From Flavobacterium sp. (GTDB lineage: Bacteria; Bacteroidota; Bacteroidia; Flavobacteriales; Flavobacteriaceae): 5,690 bases of DNA. A program made the position numbers and the translations under genes. This document shows, in pieces, positions 1 through 5,690 of the stretch (position 1 is the stretch's first letter; each line of letters starts with the position of its first letter). The notes under the pieces are model-generated. The model searched no databases and was not told the origin of the DNA. It saw only the letters and a list, made by a program, of their open reading frames with translations. The stretch is taken from contig JAGNPF010000116.1 of the NCBI GenBank assembly GCA_017989775.1, positions 1 through 5,690 of the forward strand, given 5' to 3'.

Positions 1-2058
1 GGTTTGATTGACAAGGATTCCAGTGATAAATACACATTTAAATTAGGATTAAACCACAAAATAAATAACAAATTCTCCACTGGTGCCAATATTACGGTAG
101 CTAGAGTTGAAAATCAATTGGGTAGCGACTTGGCCATGCAAGAAGCATTTAGATTAAGTCCTTTGATGTCTCCATGGGCAGTGGGTGCCAATGGCAACGA
201 AATAGTGGGAAAACTGTTTTTTCAACCCGGTAAATTAGTGGTAGACGGAACAACCACTCCTTTTGTAATCGACAAAACGAGTTCGGTGAACCCATTTGTG
301 GAGATTGCAAATTCTTCACAAAATGAAAACAGATGGCAAACTATCGGAAACGTATTCTTTCAATACAATGCTTTAGATTGGTTGTCTTTCAAAACGACTT
401 TTGCTGCCGGTATGGAAAATGGCAGAAACAGTAGTGCCTATGGTGCGCTATCCAATGCGGGTGTCACATTAAACAATAAAAATTCAGCATCAGTTGAACA
501 AACTGAAAATTTTAATTACACTTGGGACAACCAGGTTGACATTAAGAAAACATTTAATGAAGTACATGATTTTAGTGCTTTATTGTTACAAAGTTTGTAT
601 TCAAATGTGGATCAAAGTTCTTTTTCCTCTTCCAATGGAATGCCGTTTGACACTGGTTTTTATAATTTGGGAGCGGGTGTTCAATCAAGTTACAACCTTG
701 CCACAATGTATTCTAAAAATTCGTTAAGCTCTTATGCCGTTCGTATTAATTACACATTCAACAACAAGTATTTGATTACGGCTTCCAACCGTTGGGACGG
801 TGCCTCAGTTTTGGCAGAAGGAAAAAAATGGGAAAATTTCCCTTCGTTGGCTTTGGCGTGGAAAGTGGGTCAAGAATCCTTCTTGAAAGACAGCAAAACA
901 GTTTCAGACCTTAAATTGAGAGCCAGTATAGGATATACAGGTAATAATAATGTGGCTCCGTACACAACCCAACAATTGTTGGACCAACAAACTTTTTATG
1001 CCAATGCTTCTAATTTGGTTGCAGGATGGCAATCTGCTAATTTGGCCAACCAAGCTTTGACATGGGAGAAAACGCGTGAATTGAACTTTGGACTTGACTT
1101 TGGCTTCTTGTCCAATCGTATTACGGGTAGTGTGGATGTATATGATCGTTTGTCTGACAAGTTGATTTACCAACAACAATTGCCTTTGGAAACAGGTTGG
1201 GGTAGAACTTATGCCAACGTTGGTTCTGTAAGCAACAAAGGGGTGGAAGTGCTTTTGACTACAAAAAACATCCAAACTGAAAAAGTTAATTGGGAAACCA
1301 CTTTCACTTTTACTAAAAACGTCAACCAATTAGAGTCAATCTATGGACAAGACCAAGTGGATGATATTGGTAACAACTTATTCATTGGCAAACCATTAAA
1401 TTCAAATTACAACTACATCTATGATGGTGTATGGCAAGAAAGCGAAGCGGCCAAAGCGGCAACTTACAATATGTTGCCAGGTCAAGCGCGTCCAAAAGAT
1501 TTGAATAATGATGGTAAATTTGACGCATTGGACAGAACGACAATTGGTAATCCAAACCCAGAATGGCAAGGAAGTATGTATTCTAAATTGACATTTGGTA
1601 ATTTCGACTTCAATTTCTCGATTTTGACTAGCCAAGGTCAAACGGTGTTGAGTTCGTTTCACCAAAACTTTGCGAATGTAAGTGATCGCGGACGTCAAAA
1701 AATGGCTATCGATTATTTTATTCCGACGAATGGTGCCGGCATTGAAGCCAATGCGTCCAATGCCTACCCAAGACCTGGTCCAGTTGCGACAGGAGCAGGA
1801 GCTTTTTGGGGAACCAATTTTGCTTACTACCGTGATGTTTCTTACGTGAAAATCAAAAACATCTCATTGGGCTACACACTTCCATCTGATTTGGTTCAAA
1901 AATTTAAAATGAGCAATTTTAGAATATATGTAAATGTTTTGGATCCATTTGTATTCACGGATTTCGAAGGTTACGATCCAGAATGGGCATCTTCATCATT
2001 AGGTGTAAACCGTCCAGCAGCGATAACAGCTCAATTAGGTTTAAGTGTTAAATTTTAA
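1..2058 (+). CDS. SusC/RagA-family TonB-dependent outer-membrane transporter, C-terminal 685 residues (5' truncated by window edge)
   Basis: This is the outer-membrane barrel that, with its SusD partner, imports an oligomeric nutrient using TonB energy. The reading frame is open from base 1, so the TTG at 4 is not the true start. The family is usually about 1000 residues, so roughly 330 are missing: signal peptide, carboxypeptidase-regulatory-like domain, plug and first strands. Visible is barrel sequence with typical SusC signatures: a 'LGLNHKINNKFSTGANI' strand near the start, 'WEKTRELNFGLDFGFL' around residue 355 of the fragment, 'NVGSVSNKGVEV' near 405, an EF-hand-like loop 'DLNNDGKFDALD' at 500-511 followed by 'IGNPNPEW', 'VSYVKIKNISLGYTLP' near 613-628, 'FEGYDPEW' near 655, and a C-terminal Phe typical of barrel-assembly signals. 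The stop TAA is followed directly by an in-frame TAG. Only 12 bases separate it from the susD-like gene, so the two are very likely co-transcribed. The family call is near certain; the substrate is unknown. Confidence 0.96.
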   Translation, partial: GLIDKDSSDKYTFKLGLNHKINNKFSTGANITVARVENQLGSDLAMQEAFRLSPLMSPWAVGANGNEIVGKLFFQPGKLVVDGTTTPFVIDKTSSVNPFVEIANSSQNENRWQTIGNVFFQYNALDWLSFKTTFAAGMENGRNSSAYGALSNAGVTLNNKNSASVEQTENFNYTWDNQVDIKKTFNEVHDFSALLLQSLYSNVDQSSFSSSNGMPFDTGFYNLGAGVQSSYNLATMYSKNSLSSYAVRINYTFNNKYLITASNRWDGASVLAEGKKWENFPSLALAWKVGQESFLKDSKTVSDLKLRASIGYTGNNNVAPYTTQQLLDQQTFYANASNLVAGWQSANLANQALTWEKTRELNFGLDFGFLSNRITGSVDVYDRLSDKLIYQQQLPLETGWGRTYANVGSVSNKGVEVLLTTKNIQTEKVNWETTFTFTKNVNQLESIYGQDQVDDIGNNLFIGKPLNSNYNYIYDGVWQESEAAKAATYNMLPGQARPKDLNNDGKFDALDRTTIGNPNPEWQGSMYSKLTFGNFDFNFSILTSQGQTVLSSFHQNFANVSDRGRQKMAIDYFIPTNGAGIEANASNAYPRPGPVATGAGAFWGTNFAYYRDVSYVKIKNISLGYTLPSDLVQKFKMSNFRIYVNVLDPFVFTDFEGYDPEWASSSLGVNRPAAITAQLGLSVKF
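1498..1533 (+). other. EF-hand-like loop motif within the SusC-type barrel
   Basis: The twelve residues DLNNDGKFDALD match the classical calcium-binding loop pattern: acidic or Asn residues at positions 1, 3, 5, 9 and 12, Gly at 6 and a hydrophobic residue at 8. A 'D-x-N-x-DG' segment at this place, followed by 'IGNPNP', is common in SusC-type transporters. It probably sits in an extracellular loop. Calcium binding is inferred from the pattern only. Confidence 0.6.
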
Positions 2059-2070
2059 TAGTATTTAAAA

Positions 2071-3714
2071 ATGAAAAAAATAATTATATGTTTAGGGATT
2101 GCCCTAACAACATTTAGCTCTTGTAGCGATTTTATCGATGAGGATGTGAGATCAAGTGTTCCGGCTGATTCCAATTATAAAACAGCGGCTGGTTTTCAAT
2201 ATTTAGTCAATAGTACTTATGCCCGCTTAAAAACAGTTTATGGTGGAGAGCCATGGTTGTTTTGTTCTGGAACCGACATGTATGCTGAAGGAAGAGACCC
2301 TGAACCGGCAGGATTGAGCCGATACTTGCAATTGATTCCTACCTCTTCAAATGTCGATTATTTATATACGCAATGTTATAGGGCAATACAATCTGCCAAT
2401 AAAACAATTTATTATTCAGGCATTACAGAGCAAACATCAAGTATTCCTGTATTGGTTGGAGAAGCAAAGTTTATCAGGGCACTTAATTACTTTTTGTTGG
2501 TCCAAACTTATGGTGGAGTGCCTATTGTGGATTATAACATTTCAGAAGCGGTAATGTCTTTCGACAGGAATTCAGATGAAGAGGTTTATGCTTTTATCAT
2601 CAAGGATTTACAAGAATCATTGGCTGCAGTTGGAACAGGTTCTTATGCTGCCACTGGAAAAGTAAACAAAAGAGCCGTGCAAGATTTATTGGCAAAAGTG
2701 CATTTGACCAGAGGTTATGAAACTTTTGGAACCGCTGCCGATTTTACCACGGCTGCCACCTATGCTGATGCCGCAATTGCTGGACAAGCATTAAATGTTG
2801 CTTGGGCTCAATTGTTTTTGCCTGCAAACGATTTAAATGCCGAAGTTATATTCTCCGTGCAATTTGATAAAAACTCGACCAGTACATCGCCAACAACATT
2901 GGGTAATAATCAGTTTTACTATTTCAGTTCCTATTTAGGAGGTAGTGAAACAAAAGGAGGAGCGCCTTTAAGAGCTTACAGACTTTGTCCTACAGGCTAT
3001 GCTTTGGGCTTATTTGAAAAAGACGACAAGCGTTGGACAGCCACTTTTATGAACGAAGTTTACGAAAATTATTATGACTTTTTCAGAGTTGCCGACAAGA
3101 CCAATCTAAAAATCAAACATTTTTATGAGCCAAAATGGTTTACACCCACAGATAAAGCAAATTATTTGGCCACCAACGCTGGTAAACTTGCAACAGGTTT
3201 CACCTACCATCCTTGGGGAGAATATTCGGCAGAATATACATTGACCAAAAACATCGATTACCAAACTATTCCAGTTAAGAAATTCGATGATCCAGATCCT
3301 TTGACTCCATCAAGTACGGGGCCAGTGAGTACACGTGATTTTATTGTTTCCCGCTTGGCCGAAACTTATTTGGTGGCAGCCGAAGCTTATTTGAAAGCAG
3401 GAAACCCTGATACAGGTTTGGCAAGATTGAACGAAGTGAGAAGAAGAGCTGGAGTGGCCAACGCCACACTTGCGCAATTCAATATTGATTACATCTTGGA
3501 CGAAAGAGGCAGGGAGTTGTTGGGAGAATACCACCGTTGGTTCGATTTGAAACGTACAGGGACTCTTATTGCTAGGGCTTCACAACATAATTATAATGTT
3601 AAAGAGGCTAATTTTAACGGAACAAATGGGGCGAAAAAGATTTTAAGACCTATTCCACAATCGGCAATTGACTTGAATCAAAATAAAAATTTCCCTCAAA
3701 ATCCAGGGTATTAA
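2071..3714 (+). CDS. SusD/RagB-family nutrient-binding outer-membrane lipoprotein
   Basis: Complete 547-residue protein, a normal length for SusD homologues. It is the surface lipoprotein that binds substrate and caps the SusC barrel encoded just upstream. The N terminus is a lipoprotein signal: Lys2-Lys3, a hydrophobic stretch at 4-15, then Phe-Ser-Ser-Cys with Cys18 as the likely lipidated residue. The following S-D-F-I-D-E-D is acidic, as in Bacteroidota surface-export signals. Family hallmarks in order: the SusD-like N-terminal domain with 'GEAKFIRALNYFLLVQTYGG' at 130-149 followed by VPIV; a TPR-like helix 'RAVQDLLAKVHLTRG' at 201-215; the RagB/SusD C-terminal region with 'LAETYLVAAEAYLKAG' at 429-444, 'LNEVRRRAGV' at 453-462 and 'ILDERGRELLGEYHRWFDLK' at 475-494; and the terminal 'LRPIPQSAIDLN' at 525-536 leading to 'FPQNPGY'. 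The ATG at 2071 is the only start giving the signal peptide. There is no Shine-Dalgarno sequence; the leader is A/T-rich (tatttaaaa), as usual in this phylum. Ligand unknown. Confidence 0.97.
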   Translation: MKKIIICLGIALTTFSSCSDFIDEDVRSSVPADSNYKTAAGFQYLVNSTYARLKTVYGGEPWLFCSGTDMYAEGRDPEPAGLSRYLQLIPTSSNVDYLYTQCYRAIQSANKTIYYSGITEQTSSIPVLVGEAKFIRALNYFLLVQTYGGVPIVDYNISEAVMSFDRNSDEEVYAFIIKDLQESLAAVGTGSYAATGKVNKRAVQDLLAKVHLTRGYETFGTAADFTTAATYADAAIAGQALNVAWAQLFLPANDLNAEVIFSVQFDKNSTSTSPTTLGNNQFYYFSSYLGGSETKGGAPLRAYRLCPTGYALGLFEKDDKRWTATFMNEVYENYYDFFRVADKTNLKIKHFYEPKWFTPTDKANYLATNAGKLATGFTYHPWGEYSAEYTLTKNIDYQTIPVKKFDDPDPLTPSSTGPVSTRDFIVSRLAETYLVAAEAYLKAGNPDTGLARLNEVRRRAGVANATLAQFNIDYILDERGRELLGEYHRWFDLKRTGTLIARASQHNYNVKEANFNGTNGAKKILRPIPQSAIDLNQNKNFPQNPGY

Positions 3715-3744
3715 TACCGCCTAAGGTTATTTAGAAATCTTTAT

Positions 3745-3783
3745 GAAGCTGTTTGGAATTTATTTCAAACAGCTTCTTTTTTT
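3745..3783 (+). terminator. Rho-independent terminator after the susCD-like unit
   Basis: GAAGCTGTTTG (3745-3755) pairs perfectly over 11 bp with CAAACAGCTTC (3766-3776). A G-U and two A-U pairs extend the stem to 14 bp around a TTTA loop (3759-3762). Seven T residues (3777-3783) follow immediately. It lies 31 bases after the SusD stop and should end that transcript, separating it from the exonuclease gene. Confidence 0.93.
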
Positions 3784-3874
3784 AATTATTAGTTGTGTGG
3801 TATAAGTGTTTGCTATGTGGTTTTTCAAATCAGTAAAAAATTTCATATCAACACGAAAAGAATGCTGTTGAATC

Positions 3875-3905
3875 TTTTAATCTTCTGCAAATACTGTTAG
3901 ATTTG
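3875..3905 (+). promoter_or_regulatory. Candidate promoter of the exonuclease gene (Bacteroidota type)
   Basis: TAGATTTG at 3898-3905 matches the Bacteroidota -7 consensus TAnnTTTG exactly. The upstream -33 element is weak: a TTTT at 3875-3878 lies 19 bases before the -7 box, while the better TTG at 3868-3870 is 27 bases away. Transcription from here would give a short leader of roughly 15-20 bases before the ATG at 3929. The preceding 3784-3874 stretch is AT-rich and shows no supported gene. Confidence 0.5.
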
Positions 3906-3914
3906 TAAATCTAA
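3897..3914. repeat. 8-bp perfect inverted repeat, extended by a tandem AAATCTA heptamer
   Basis: TTAGATTT-GT-AAATCTAA is a perfect 8-bp palindrome with a 2-base centre. Its right arm begins a tandem heptamer AAATCTA (3907-3913 and 3914-3920), followed by a partial third copy AAAT (3921-3924). The repeat covers the putative -7 box and ends a few bases before the exonuclease start codon. The position would suit an operator, but such AT-rich repeats can arise by chance or by slippage. Confidence 0.55.
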
Positions 3915-3928
3915 AATCTAAAATTATT

Positions 3929-4411
3929 ATGAACTTCACCGCCATCGATTTTGAAACCGCCACCGCTTATCATCCGTGTTCCGTGGGGATTGTTACGGTC
4001 GAAAATGGAGTCATTGTCGATGAATTCGTAACCTTGATCAAGCCGCCAAAAAACGAATACAATCCTTTTACGATAGCAGTTCACGGCATTTATCCACGCG
4101 ACACGGTAAACGCCAAAACCTTTGCCCAAGTGTATCCCGAAATAAAAAAACGACTTCAAAACAGGAAAATTGTGGCCCACAACGAAAGTTTCGACCGCAA
4201 TGTTTTGATTAAATCAATGGCGCTTTATGGCTTGGATTATGAAGAATTGAATATTGGCTCCCGATGGGAATGCACCGTGAAAATTTACAAAGCCAAAGGA
4301 CTAAAGCCAACCAAACTCAGCGATTGCTGCCGGGAAATGAACATAAAATTAAACCACCACGAAGCCTTGTCTGATGCTCGGGCTTGCGCCAAATTGTATT
4401 TGCTTCGCTAG
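3929..4411 (+). CDS. DEDDh-family 3'-5' exonuclease, DNA polymerase III epsilon-like
   Basis: Complete 160-residue single-domain nuclease of the RNase T/DnaQ-like fold. It would remove nucleotides from 3' ends using two metal ions in the cytoplasm; whether it acts on DNA or RNA cannot be told from sequence. All five catalytic positions are present: Asp7 and Glu9 in 'AIDFET' (Exo I), Asp89 in 'VAHNESFDRNVL' (Exo II), and His144 and Asp149 in 'NHHEALSDARACA' (Exo III, DEDDh type). 'SVGIVTVENGVIVDEF' (18-33), 'LIKPP' (36-40) and 'IAVHGI' (49-54) are typical of the stand-alone epsilon-like exonucleases. There is no BRCT, GIY-YIG or polymerase-binding extension, so it is unlikely to be the main replicative proofreading subunit. 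The ATG at 3929 puts Exo I at residues 5-10, as expected. The gene follows the susCD terminator and probably has its own promoter. The family is certain; the biological role is not. Confidence 0.95.
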   Translation: MNFTAIDFETATAYHPCSVGIVTVENGVIVDEFVTLIKPPKNEYNPFTIAVHGIYPRDTVNAKTFAQVYPEIKKRLQNRKIVAHNESFDRNVLIKSMALYGLDYEELNIGSRWECTVKIYKAKGLKPTKLSDCCREMNIKLNHHEALSDARACAKLYLLR

Positions 4412-4448
4412 TCATTGCGAAGTCATTAATAAGATTTGTCTTTTTAAA

Positions 4449-4480
4449 TTGTAAATACGTTTCTTTTTTCATTACTTTAG
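4449..4480 (+). promoter_or_regulatory. Candidate promoter of the DUF2851 gene (Bacteroidota type)
   Basis: TTG at 4449-4451 is followed after 21 bases by TACTTTAG at 4473-4480, which matches TAnnTTTG at five of six fixed positions. The spacing fits the -33/-7 arrangement of Bacteroidota promoters, and the start codon follows 22 bases later. No convincing terminator lies between the exonuclease stop and this site, so read-through from the exonuclease gene is also possible. Confidence 0.5.
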
Positions 4481-4502
4481 TATTCCATCTAAAAGTCTGA
4501 AA

Positions 4503-5690
4503 ATGAAAGAAGATTTTCTCCATTACCTCTGGAAATTCAAGAAGTTTGATGCCTTAAACCTGAAAACGTTCAACGGAGAGGAAATCACCATTATCAATGT
4601 GGGGCAATATTTAAAATTGGCTGGCCCCGATTTTTTCAATGCCCAAATAACTATTGGCAACCAAAAATGGGCGGGTAATGTGGAAATTCATCTTAAATCT
4701 TCGGATTGGTACGTGCATCATCACGAAAGAGACGAAGCCTATGAAAACGTGATTCTTCACGTGGTTTGGGAACACGACACCGAAATATTCAGGAAAAATA
4801 ATACCGAAATTCCAGTTCTCGAACTCAAGAAATATGTCGATGCAGAGACCATCTCCAATTATCAATCGTTGACAAGTCCAAAATCTTGGATTTTTTGCGA
4901 GAAGCAATTGGCAGCAATCCCGCAGTTTGTCTTGAAAAATTGGCAAGAAAGATTGTTTTTTGAACGATTGGAACGGAAATCAAATCCCATTTTCGAATTA
5001 TTGCAGCAAACCAACCACGATTGGGAAGCGGTTTTGTTTTGCCTTTTGGCCAAGAATTTCGGCTTGAATACCAATGGCGAAATTTTTCTGAAAATAGCCC
5101 AATCTATTCCGTTTTCCATTATAAGAAAAGAAAGTTTCGAGGTCGAAAACTTGGAAGCCCTGCTTTTGGGAACAGCTGGTTTGTTGGATTTGGAAAAAGA
5201 AGACAACTATTTCAAGGATTTGAAATTTCGATATTTTTATTTGCTCCACAAATACCAATTGGAGAAAACCATCGTTGAGCCCGTGCAGTTTTTCAAGCAT
5301 CGACCCGATAATTTTCCGACGATTCGACTGTCGCAATTGGCCAATTTGTACCACATTCATCAAAATTTGTTTTCAAAAATTAGCATAGCCACTTCAATAG
5401 AAAATATTTATAAAACTTTCAATGTTTCGGCATCCAATTATTGGCAAAACCATTATCAGTTTGACAAAGAAAGTCCCAAGAAAAAGAAACCACTTTCCAA
5501 ATCATTCATCGATTTGGTCATCATCAACACCATCATTCCGCTTCAGTTTGCCTACGCCAAAAGCCAAGGCAAAGAAATTTCGGAAGACCTGATTTCGCTT
5601 TTGGACGATGTGGCTCCAGAAAAAAATTCGATTATGGATAAATTCCGTTCTTTTGGAATAAAGTCAAAAAGTGCTTTTGATTCGCAATCT
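4503..5690 (+). CDS. DUF2851 family protein, 3' end cut by window edge
   Basis: Open frame of 396 codons from the ATG at 4503 to the last base, with no stop. The family is typically somewhat over 420 residues, so only about 30 should be missing; as I recall it, that tail carries a Cys-containing 'YC..krCL.C.iG'-like motif. I recognise DUF2851 from: 'GPDFFNAQI' (41-49), 'GNVEIHLKSSDW' (58-69), 'HHHERDEAYENVILHVV' (72-88), 'LLGTAGLL' (221-228), 'RPDNFPTIRLSQLA' (267-280), 'SFIDLVIINTIIPLQFAYA' (334-352) and 'SAFDSQS' at the edge (390-396). There is no signal peptide or transmembrane segment, so it is probably cytoplasmic. The function is unknown. The N-terminal PD...E-x-H-x-K cluster resembles a nuclease core only loosely (see findings). 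The start fits because the protein begins with the family-typical 'EDFLHYLWKFKKFD', and the candidate promoter leaves a short leader. It follows the exonuclease by 91 bases on the same strand. Confidence 0.92.
   Translation, partial: MKEDFLHYLWKFKKFDALNLKTFNGEEITIINVGQYLKLAGPDFFNAQITIGNQKWAGNVEIHLKSSDWYVHHHERDEAYENVILHVVWEHDTEIFRKNNTEIPVLELKKYVDAETISNYQSLTSPKSWIFCEKQLAAIPQFVLKNWQERLFFERLERKSNPIFELLQQTNHDWEAVLFCLLAKNFGLNTNGEIFLKIAQSIPFSIIRKESFEVENLEALLLGTAGLLDLEKEDNYFKDLKFRYFYLLHKYQLEKTIVEPVQFFKHRPDNFPTIRLSQLANLYHIHQNLFSKISIATSIENIYKTFNVSASNYWQNHYQFDKESPKKKKPLSKSFIDLVIINTIIPLQFAYAKSQGKEISEDLISLLDDVAPEKNSIMDKFRSFGIKSKSAFDSQS

Noticed and set aside
904..1329. Minus-strand open frame of 141 codons inside the SusC gene
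   Set aside because: It lies wholly opposite strongly family-typical SusC coding sequence and shows no recognisable domain; it is a shadow frame.
3796..3821. Two TGTGGT copies 20 bases apart in the spacer
   Set aside because: Six-base direct repeats are expected by chance in AT/GT-rich DNA, and no promoter element lies beside them.
3815..3871. Possible 18-codon small ORF in the spacer after the terminator
   Set aside because: Very short, composition like the AT-rich spacer, with no promoter match at a suitable distance and no recognisable peptide.
3911..4180. Minus-strand frame of 89 codons opposite the exonuclease gene
   Set aside because: It is antisense to the catalytic Exo I region and crosses the promoter area; nothing supports coding.
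4403..4422. Hairpin CTTCGC/GCGAAG around the exonuclease stop codon
   Set aside because: Only 6 bp with an 8-base loop and no T-run directly after it (the nearest is about 18 bases on), so it is not a convincing terminator.
4862..5363. Overlapping minus-strand frames (114 and 121 codons) and an 85-codon plus-strand frame at 5021-5278
   Set aside because: All fall within the DUF2851 frame, which matches its family along the whole visible length; the alternatives show no domain.

Overview
The window looks like a chromosomal segment of a member of the Bacteroidota, most likely a Flavobacterium-like member of the Flavobacteriia. The evidence is a SusC/SusD outer-membrane pair, a DUF2851 gene (a family I know only from Bacteroidota), starts without a Shine-Dalgarno sequence and with A/T-rich leaders, and upstream motifs resembling the Bacteroidota -7 element TAnnTTTG. 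The DNA is AT-rich. TTG is a favoured leucine codon in all four genes, so no gene stands out as foreign by eye. All four genes are on the + strand.

Layout: positions 1-2058 hold the C-terminal two thirds of a SusC/RagA-type TonB-dependent transporter whose beginning lies upstream of the window. Twelve bases later comes a complete SusD/RagB-type surface lipoprotein gene (2071-3714). A strong hairpin terminator with a T-tract (3745-3783) closes this unit. A spacer of about 145 bases without a convincing gene follows; its end carries a perfect 8-bp inverted repeat overlapping a TAnnTTTG match. Next is a complete small DEDDh 3'-5' exonuclease gene (3929-4411) of the DNA polymerase III epsilon-like type. 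After a 91-base gap with a plausible promoter comes a DUF2851 gene (4503 onward), which runs off the right edge with probably only a few dozen codons missing.

How they work together: SusC and SusD would form one outer-membrane uptake complex, with the SusD lipoprotein as a lid that captures a ligand over the TonB-driven SusC barrel. No glycosidase, peptidase, sulfatase or regulator is visible, so the substrate cannot be named. The terminator separates this unit from the two downstream genes, which look like housekeeping or nucleic-acid-related functions. The exonuclease is clearly an active-site-complete nuclease. DUF2851 has no known function. I found no strongly supported novel system; the most interesting lead is the DUF2851 N-terminal motif cluster next to the exonuclease.
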